DNA from: Darksidea phi
Lineage: Eukaryota; Ascomycota; Dothideomycetes; Pleosporales; Lentitheciaceae
DNA length: 64,000 bases
Direction of reading: 5' to 3'
Assembly (NCBI GenBank): GCA_030770425.1
Contig: JASJFT010000033.1
Location: 62,001-126,000, forward strand
A program made the position numbers and the translations under genes. Shown here in pieces: positions 57,330 through 64,000 of the stretch. The notes below the pieces were generated by a model. That model saw only the letters and a program-made list of their open reading frames with translations. It ran no database searches and was not told the origin of the DNA. Numbering within the stretch: the stretch's first letter is position 1; every line of letters begins with the position of its first letter.

Positions 57330-58762
57330 TCACCTCAACTCCGGCCACCTCCTCTCCCGCTCACCTCCACGATCATCCAGCACCATGAGTTTCGCCCTCA
57401 TTCTTCGTCCCTTCGCCGTCTCCATAACCCAATGCACATACTCCATATCCTTCGGCACTCCTGCCAACCCTTCGTAATGCCATCTCCTCTTCTCCCAATT
57501 TTCCTTGTCCAGTTCGCCTACCAACAGATCCCTCAATGCTTCCAGTTCCGCGCCCTCGTTTGAACTATCCCAGCCAGTACTTTTAGCTATAATGAGCCAT
57601 CTTAGCCTCCCCAGGAAGCGCGTATCGATGAGGTCGAAAAGGTCGCCGATGGAGAAAGCGCGGTCGGGATCGATGTCGTTTTGGCCGGAAGTGAGGAGCG
57701 TGAGGGATTGCAGAGGTTTCGAGTCTAGGTATTGGGCGGGCGTGAAGGTTGTGGGCATATGGCCGAAGTTTTGGTCGATGTAGTCGGTTGCAACAGTAAG
57801 GTGAGTGAGACGCGGGAGCCAGTTGAGGATATTGTTGAAGCGGCCTTGCTTAACGGCTGGGAGGTCGCGTAGTTCAACGGTCGTCAGCGTTTCAGCGAGA
57901 TTTTCGAGTAGCGATTTAATGCCTGAGTAGTCGAGTCCAGGACAATGCAGCATACTCATGCTATATAGTGTAGGTGGGAATGTCGCAGGCTGATGCAGCA
58001 TTTCCCAGAGAAACTTCCCGTGGACGGAGCCAGATAGCGTCAGATGTCGTAGCCTTGCAGGCCACATCACCCTCATCGACAAGATATCTCTATCATAGTG
58101 CGTCGAGCAGCGCGGCATATACAACCTTTCCAGCTCTGGTAACTGCCGCAAGGTCTGGTTCAAGCTCTGGTAGCTTATCGCCTCGCTAATCAAGCTGAGA
58201 TCCAATACCCGCAACCGTGTGCATTTCGACAGACTTGCCCAGCAATTTATCGCGAAAGAAGCTTGTGGCGCTACGAAGAGCTCGAGGTTGGATTTCGTCC
58301 GGCCGAGCAGTCGCGCTGTGGTGGACTTTGAGCCTTGGTGGACGATGGTAGAGAGATCTAGTTGTTTCACCAGGCCTGCGAGTTCGGACTTCTTGATTCG
58401 AGGGATCACGGAGGGACAGAGTGTGCGAACGAAGAGGGTGTAGGCGTGACCGGTGAGGTAGGGCGCTTCATAGAGGGTAGGTATTCCAACGTCATACCAT
58501 TGTCTATTGCTATCAGTAGAGCTCATACAAGTATAGAGTGGTCTTTTCTGCCGGGGCTCGTGCTAAGAAAGAGTCAGTAAAGCAGGAGACTTTTTACTTA
58601 CCGACTCACGGCACAGAATTTCGCAATCGTGCTCTGACTCTCTCTGTCTCTCGGTATATAGCTCAGAATTTCTAGTAGCAGTTCGTCCGGAAGATAGTTT
58701 GAGTATAGAGGCATAGCTCTATCTAACACAGGTATAATAAGCCGGTCATGCGCGTTTTTCAT
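57330..58762 (-). CDS. F-box protein with leucine-rich-repeat-like C-terminus, 2 exons
   Basis: Exons on the complement: 58762-58602 and 58503-57330, 444 aa. Exon 1 holds an F-box: YSNYLPDELLLEILSYIPRDRESQ, continuing across the intron into CAVSRQWYDVGIPTLYEAPYL. Exon 2 carries LRR-like strands (LRVLDLSLISEAISYQSLN, LRHLTLSG, LTTVELRDLPAVKQ). F-box proteins bring substrates to SCF ubiquitin ligases through Skp1. The start at 58762 precedes the F-box, and a later ATG (MPLYSNYL) is also possible. The intron is 98 bp with GTAAGT and AATAG ends. The substrate is unknown. Confidence 0.85.
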
Positions 58763-59800
58763 AGTGATGATGATCGGTTATTGCAAAGCATGGGCGGCGA
58801 AAGATATCGGAAGTGACGCAAGGGAACCGATCTAATCTTATCTCTTGGCATTATTTCTTATCTCCGTTTGAGGCCGAGCGACCTCATCTCATCCACTAGG
58901 CCTTCGCTATTATTTTACATAAATCGTGTGATTTAACTACTTTTAAATATTAACAACCGTTCTAGCATAAAATTATATACGTATCGTTGACTTGTCGATT
59001 AATTCGCCTGAAGCCTTGTTTTGCAGCGGATCAATCGTAAGTTCTAAGAAAAGATCGAGTAAAGTCCGATTTAGAGTAGTATTTATTGTTTTTAACACAC
59101 AGGAGGTATAAGCTAAAACCTAAAAATTACACAAATAGGTATAGCCCTCTACTCGAAATATAAAAAAGCGTTGATTTTTATTATTTTGTATAATTCGCGC
59201 GTTCGATAGCGTAAACGGGCGCGGTAGCCCCTCAGGTCGTCTGGAAGGCCGAACGGCGGAACCGCCAAGCCCCGATCAGGGCCAGCAGCTATGGGACGTT
59301 TCTACGAAATGGCTAGGTGCCGAACAGCCTATATACAAGGACACCGAGTACTCCCTCTACTTCCTTACGTACACGTCAACTCGCTAAATACATGATGACT
59401 TCCCACGCCGTCTTCGCAGATTACCACTTCGTTCCGCTTCCGACTTAGAGTATATAATTACTTCGCTTAGCTTCGCTTCGCTCCGTAAACAAGTGTCGTA
59501 AGCACCGCGCCCGGCCAGCCCGACCGCCAGCCGCCGTAGCGTTCGTAGTTTTTGTAGCCTTCAGTAGCTTGAATAGCCTGCCTCCGGGCCTGCCGCGCCT
59601 GTCCCGCCTGTCCCTAACCCGAGGCCGCTGGTAGGGAAACCGCCCAGTTATGGTGTTCGGCATTTCTACCACTTTGGACTATCCTGGACCGCCGTACCGT
59701 ATGCTCATATCAGCTGTGCTCTCCACCATGTCTCGATACTCTCCCACAAGCACTTTGCTCGATGCCCAGTAACATTGCCTATTGTCGGTGTGTGCTAGTG
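58763..59800. other. Intergenic with AT-rich segment and a 23-bp shared repeat
   Basis: About 58910-59190 is AT-rich. 59463-59489 holds a 23-bp sequence repeated at 62353-62379 (begins TTAGCTTCGCTTCGCTCC). No gene seen. Confidence 0.5.
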
Positions 59801-60724
59801 CTAAGCAGTGTTACGCTCCTCCAGCAGTTGCGCAGGGGTCTTCCCATTCACGTCCTTCAAGTCAGAGCGTGCCCCACTGTGCTCCAGCAACTTCATGGCA
59901 TCGACTTGGCCCTGGGAGGCGGCGAAATGCATCGGCGTCCAATTCCGCCAACCGGAAAGAACCTCGTTCACGTCCGCGCCATGCTGCATCAGGAGGCGCA
60001 TAGTATCGAGGTGACCGCGATGTGCAGCGGTATGTAACGCACCAGTATTCGCGACAGGGGTACCGTGTTCCAACAGCATCTCAGTCATGCGCGGGCCTTC
60101 AGCCGCTGCGGCCTGAGACATCAGAGACGTGTGGTAGGTCCCAAGTTTTTTCGACTGCTGAACGGGATGCAATGGATCCGCCCCAAGCTCGAGCAGCACA
60201 GCGACTACATCGGTTTTCCTTCGCTTCGCGGCCTCGTAAAGTGGCAGCGTACCGTGGGGAAGGCGGAAGTTGACGATATTCGGGTCTGCAGATGCTAGTG
60301 CCTTGAATACAGCGGCGTGCCCACCGCCGATGATCTTGTTGATTATTGTTCTTGTTGTGGCTTCGCCGGGGGCATCAATGCTCTGGTGTTTTGCAAAGGC
60401 AAGTAATGTGGACACAACAGCAGCGTGACCATTCTGAGCCGCTACTATCAAACAACGTTCAAGGTTTGACGTTCGCGTTGCCATCACCTTGCGCTCACCG
60501 TTCGGACCCGGCCTCTCATCATAGATGCAGTGCGGTTCTTCGAGCATTGTCTTGATCCATTGTGGCTGCGATAGCAAGCTTTGTAAAGCCGTGTCGTTGC
60601 CAGACGAGCTTGCTTCGATGAGAAGACGGGCGGTGTCCTCACCTATGAGTACATCACCTACATCTCTGGGCGAGTCGTAGGAGCTTGGGAAATCCTTTAG
60701 ATCTGCCATGGTCAATTGCGCCAT
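59801..60724 (-). CDS. Ankyrin-repeat protein, single exon
   Basis: 307 aa. Ankyrin repeats are seen from about residue 95: LIVAAQNGHAAVVSTLLAFA, LPLYEAAKRRKTDVVAVLLELGADP, ALHTAAHRGHLDTMRLLMQHGADV and TPMHFAASQGQVDAMKLLEHSGA, five or six in all. The N-terminal 90 residues show no domain. Ankyrin repeats mediate protein contacts and do not give a function. The ATG at 60724 follows a short run of CAA/CAC triplets (complement of 60731-60773). No introns. Confidence 0.85.
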   Translation of the reverse strand: MAQLTMADLKDFPSSYDSPRDVGDVLIGEDTARLLIEASSSGNDTALQSLLSQPQWIKTMLEEPHCIYDERPGPNGERKVMATRTSNLERCLIVAAQNGHAAVVSTLLAFAKHQSIDAPGEATTRTIINKIIGGGHAAVFKALASADPNIVNFRLPHGTLPLYEAAKRRKTDVVAVLLELGADPLHPVQQSKKLGTYHTSLMSQAAAAEGPRMTEMLLEHGTPVANTGALHTAAHRGHLDTMRLLMQHGADVNEVLSGWRNWTPMHFAASQGQVDAMKLLEHSGARSDLKDVNGKTPAQLLEERNTA

Positions 60725-60730
60725 AGCTAT

Positions 60731-60773
60731 GTTGTTGTTGTTGTTGTTGTTGTTGTTGTGGTGGTGGTGGTGG
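60731..60773. repeat. (GTT)9-(GTG)n microsatellite in the ankyrin gene leader
   Basis: Nine GTT units run into about five GTG units, seven bp before the ATG of the minus-strand gene, so the mRNA leader would hold CAC and CAA repeats. Length variation is likely. Confidence 0.9.
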
Positions 60774-61462
60774 AGATGATAATGATGATCGCGATGCTAG
60801 TGTGACGAACGTGAGGTTATCAACCCTTATAGGGTAGCCGCACTTCTTTATACGTATATAAAAGTGGGGTTGCCCTTTTTGTCTAGCGTAGAAAAGTGTT
60901 CCATGTTCGGACATCGGGCCATCACCAGCTGACATCAGCTGCTTCATCCTTCACGGACCTCCGAACCATTTACGGCCTCCGAACCCTGCTGCTGACTTGG
61001 CTCTCTATAAGTATGGTTGATTTAGCTAGAGTACGACCTGTGGATTGTTGCACAGGACTTCGCGCGAAATCACCGGTTCGTATTACGGAATTCCTACGAC
61101 CCATTGCTGAATTGATCGTGACACAAGACTTCCGCGAAATCAACTGTTCTTATTACGGAATCCTACGACCCGTGAATCGTTCTCATCCTAAGTCCTAAGT
61201 ACTCTCTGCGTATATAAAGGGACGTCAAAGTCCTCAGCATTTTCCTTTCCCAAGAAGCCCCTCCCACGCCATTCTACTTACTATTACGATCTACCTCTAC
61301 CATACCATAGCCGCTACTTAGCTCTTACTATTGCACTACTTTTAACTATTCTCTTTCGACTTTTCTCTTTCGACCATTCTACCTATCCATCGCCGCTTTT
61401 GAGAGCTCGCAAGCCTAAAGCAGAATTTCCTCAGATTCATTCGGCGCACGCGAACTGAGATA
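60774..61462. promoter_or_regulatory. Promoter region of the secreted-protein gene, with a two-copy repeat
   Basis: 61051-61102 and 61121-61171 are two similar copies about 70 bp apart (ACTTCgCGCGAAATCA... TATTACGGAA... CCTACGACCC). A pyrimidine-rich leader with TTCTCTTTCGAC repeated near 61345-61375 precedes the ATG at 61463. Confidence 0.6.
61051..61171. repeat. Two-copy imperfect 50-bp repeat upstream of the secreted-protein gene
   Basis: Both copies contain TATTACGGAA and CCTACGACCC. They differ by small indels and substitutions, and the spacing is about 70 bp. A possible third partial copy starts at 61031 (TACGACC). Confidence 0.75.
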
Positions 61463-62167
61463 ATGGCGCCTCGCTCTCGTTTTGGCTGGCCGAGCCTGGC
61501 AGCATTCTTCCTCCTTTTTCTCTCGCTGTTAAACATTGCAACCGCCTCACCTCTGCCGGATGACCACGCCAAGAAAACCTTGGTCGCACGCGACACAACA
61601 TCCATCACCCAGGAGAGGTATGAAGCGTATCTCAAGGAGTACTTTCCAGATACCGGTCACTACCTGTTCTACAGCGGTGGGTCAGAAAAACAAGTCGAAG
61701 CATTCAAGGCAAAGAACTCTGGCTATTACTACTACGGTGACTTGTTCAATGCGAACAACGGAGATCACCCATGGTACAAAGCTTTCAATGAAGAAACCGA
61801 TGAGGACGATGGCGAGGCGTCTTCCAAAGCCATGGCAGCGACCGCCAGCGGGGAGGTCCTGGTATTCGGAGCTATAGAATACAAGACAGAAGGACAGAAT
61901 TCCTTTTTCACGCGGCAGGAAATCGATATACTCCATGAAGGAGTCCAGACCGGCAGAATCAACTCCATCAATCACATGGCCAAGGGTGCTACCGATCCAT
62001 CGCAAGTCATGGCCAAGGAAGACGCCAACGGAGTGTTCACTTGGCAAAACGGCTACAAGGAAGGCGATAAAAATGCTGGCGCTCCGGAAAATGCAAGCGA
62101 TGTCTTGGACGATGCAGAAGACGCCTTGGACGATGTAGAAGATACCTTGGACGATTGGACGCGCTAA
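61463..62167 (+). CDS. Small secreted protein with acidic repeat tail
   Basis: 234 aa, single exon. It has a signal peptide (basic start, then SLAAFFLLFLSLLNIATAS) and a Tyr-rich first part with KNSGYYYYGDLF. The end contains three copies of a short acidic unit (DVLDDAED, ALDDVED, TLDDW). Family not recognised. The pattern (FYSGGSEKQVEAF, then GEVLVFG) loosely recalls the large fungal group of secreted ADP-ribosyltransferase-like proteins, but no catalytic residues are claimed. A second frame downstream continues as a Ser/Thr-rich tail (62155-62361), suggesting that the C-terminus was once longer. Only two Cys-free halves are seen. Confidence 0.7.
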   Translation: MAPRSRFGWPSLAAFFLLFLSLLNIATASPLPDDHAKKTLVARDTTSITQERYEAYLKEYFPDTGHYLFYSGGSEKQVEAFKAKNSGYYYYGDLFNANNGDHPWYKAFNEETDEDDGEASSKAMAATASGEVLVFGAIEYKTEGQNSFFTRQEIDILHEGVQTGRINSINHMAKGATDPSQVMAKEDANGVFTWQNGYKEGDKNAGAPENASDVLDDAEDALDDVEDTLDDWTR

Positions 62168-62361
62168 AGCTCAACCCCGAGTTAAAGTCTGGCTCTGGCA
62201 CTTGCGGCACTATCGGAAAGCGTGCTGAGGCTTCCAATGGCGCTTGCTCGATGAGAACGCCTTCTTCTACGAAGTCCAAATCCTCCACCACTGCTTCTAC
62301 CAAGAGATCTGCTAGTGCCTCTGCCACCACTACTACTAAGAAAGCCGCCCCAACTACTTAG
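62155..62361 (+). pseudogene. Ser/Thr-rich tail in a shifted frame after the secreted-protein gene
   Basis: The open frame overlaps the last codons of the secreted-protein gene in another frame. It encodes LKLNPELKSGSGTCGTIGKRA, then a Ser/Thr/Lys-rich end with two Cys. The composition resembles a secreted protein's linker or tail. A one-base indel around 62140-62165 could connect both frames. It may also be chance. Confidence 0.4.
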
Positions 62362-63837
62362 CTTCGCTTCGCTCCGTAAATTAAAATCCAAAGATGATAA
62401 AAAATGGCATTTCATTCAATATAAGAGAGTTGGGGGGGATGTGTTTGGTGTGAGCGTCGGGGTTCGATGCGTGATTACCCCAGTAGACCTGAGGTCATCA
62501 AGCGCTGGTCGGCACATATGTATACCTACTAGAAGTTCTTTTTTTTAGCTTTTTTTATTTAGTTACTCTTCTTCTTTATTACTATATTCCCTTATCCCAG
62601 TATGCTTTTCTATACTAATGTGAATCGACATGTAAGAAAATCTATAAGCTAAGCACTCTAACTTTAGTAATAATAAGTTGCGCGCTATAGCTTTTGTAAT
62701 ACTAATATCTTCATTACCCATCATTCGTTAGGTCAGCCTTGGCCTCGATCAAGCCGTCTATGACATCGGCGGCAGGCGTGGTGACAGCTGAGGCTACTGA
62801 GGAAGTAGGAGCGGTCGCGCGTTCCAAAGGCAAACGCTTTATATCCGCATCAGTGCGTGATCACTATATAGCCGTCGACTAATTATGCCTTCGAGCACTT
62901 CTTCGTCGATGCTGCTATCTCTGTTGGACCCGGTAGTAAGTGATAAGATTTACTTCTCCCTTCTAAAAGAATTGAAGGTGAATTACAAACTCAGCATAAA
63001 GTATAAAAGGCAAAATAAGCTTCCACGCCCGCTCCAAGGAACTTCATGAATGTATACAGGCCATAAGGTTCCAAAGTAACGAGCACGCCCTTGACACCCA
63101 CTCCCACCCACCGATCCACAAGCCACGCTCACAGTCCAACCACGCACCCCACACCTAGATAGTAAAACTGTCAAACCAATCCAACTACAGATCTGGATGG
63201 CACTCTTCCAACATACACAAGCTCGATGACGCAGCCATATCTAAGCCAAAGCTTACCTATTCCCCACAACATATCTACTAGACCAGGCTATCCAACGCGC
63301 AGGGGGGCACAGCAGCACCAAAACTAATCTCTGTGTCGTCCCTATGATATTCAATCTCTTCCTATATGCAAATGTTGTACATGCGGGGGCTGGAGATTGT
63401 GAAGAGCAAGAATAATGAGAAGACATACTAACATTAGTTTTGCATTCTGATGTTTTTTACTGCATGGGTACGGGTGTTGTTGAATTAGTCTTGTCTCCAT
63501 ACCCGAAGACCTGGAAGCATTACATACCATTGTACGACTATGTACTCCGCGCGCTCAGTTGCACCGAGCCATGATATAGGAAGCGAGACGGGCCCTTGCA
63601 TATAGGACGGGCGAGTTACGTCGATCAACAATATGCACCAGATGTGTTAGTCTTTTTAAGCCTTGGAGACTATTCGATTGTCTACGAAAATTGTTACAGC
63701 AATTGAGAATGCCGCCATAGTATGGATGCCCGATACGCCTTCAAGCAGAGGTATATTATCGAGGCCATGATAACGTGGGAAGGGATGTATGCTTCACTGC
63801 CTAGTGCTCGCGCCGATGAGGTCAGACCTATCCCTTC
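62362..63837. other. Intergenic, no gene recognised
   Basis: Starts with the 23-bp repeat shared with 59463, then is T-rich to about 62600. The remainder (62600-63837) has only short open frames. Part must be the 3' flank of the minus-strand gene at the right edge. Confidence 0.5.
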
Positions 63838-64000
63838 CTAGTAGCCACCATATCCACCATCTGTGGCCGATCCGTACCTGGTCCTAGCGCTACTCATCGA
63901 CGGTCCTCCGCCACCTCGTATATTTGACTGAAGCGTCGAGTGGAGCCGCGCTGGTGCTCGGTGCATCTGAGGCGAAGTGTTGGGCGCTGTCTCAAAGAAG
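63838..64000 (-). CDS. 3' end of a gene leaving the window (Gly/Tyr/Ser-rich C-terminus)
   Basis: An open frame on the complement runs from the right edge to a stop at 63838-63840. It encodes a Ser/Arg/Gly-rich end: LQSNIRGGGGPSMSSARTRYG and DGGYGGY before the stop. No domain is visible in the about 54 codons available and the product is unknown. Confidence 0.55.
   Translation of the reverse strand, partial: FFETAPNTSPQMHRAPARLHSTLQSNIRGGGGPSMSSARTRYGSATDGGYGGY

Noticed and set aside
1..64000. tRNA, rRNA or snRNA genes
   Set aside because: I looked for tRNA B-box-like GGTTCGAATCC and typical arms and saw none convincing; a covariance-model scan would be decisive.

Overview
The window is nuclear DNA of a filamentous ascomycete (Pezizomycotina), most likely a Dothideomycete-type genome. 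Genes carry short (45-120 bp) GT-AG introns, housekeeping genes are spaced a few hundred bp apart, and there is a fungal secondary-metabolite cluster. The first 3.2 kb shows very heavy C-to-T / G-to-A decay of the repeat-induced point mutation (RIP) type.

Region 1 (1-14.8 kb) is a polyketide cluster that looks half dead. The extremely AT-rich block 1-3204 is not a transposon. Read in the frame of the intact KR-ACP coding region after it, it is the KS/AT linker, AT, DH and C-methyltransferase part of the same PKS, riddled with stops where Gln and Trp codons once were. The decay ends within about 40 bp, and the following 822 codons plus an ACP exon are open. Next come an intact 8-exon MFS exporter, an intact SAM methyltransferase, a cytochrome P450 with a one-base insertion in its I-helix and a lost heme-site Arg, and a Zn2Cys6 regulator that lacks one expected zinc-ligand Cys. 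Three 15-bp repeats lie upstream of the regulator.

Region 2 (14.8-26.3 kb) is accessory and gene-poor. It holds a minisatellite of about 700 bp, a two-Myb telomere-repeat-binding protein (Tay1/Teb1-like), a secreted DUF1996 protein, a regulator-like fragment and copies of two dispersed repeat families.

Region 3 (26.3-34.3 kb) is housekeeping: a Gemin2/SIP1-like protein, a NIPSNAP protein, a CDP-alcohol phosphotransferase with a 10-nt microexon, and a Gly/Arg-rich protein.

Region 4 (34.3-39 kb) is a graveyard: an APH-kinase fragment, a rhodopsin-type membrane-protein fragment and a second copy of the 270-bp repeat.

Region 5 (39-61 kb) holds a dynamin-like GTPase, a 2-Cys peroxiredoxin, an acetyl-CoA transporter, a Mcm21/CENP-O kinetochore protein, cytoplasmic aspartyl-tRNA synthetase (with one intron that appears to end in TG), exosome subunit Rrp40, the atypical Hsp70 Ssz1, an F-box protein and an ankyrin protein. 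Region 6 (61-64 kb) holds a secreted protein and the 3' end of a gene that leaves the window.

All exon models were built by eye. The frame arithmetic was checked for each, and it closes except where stated.
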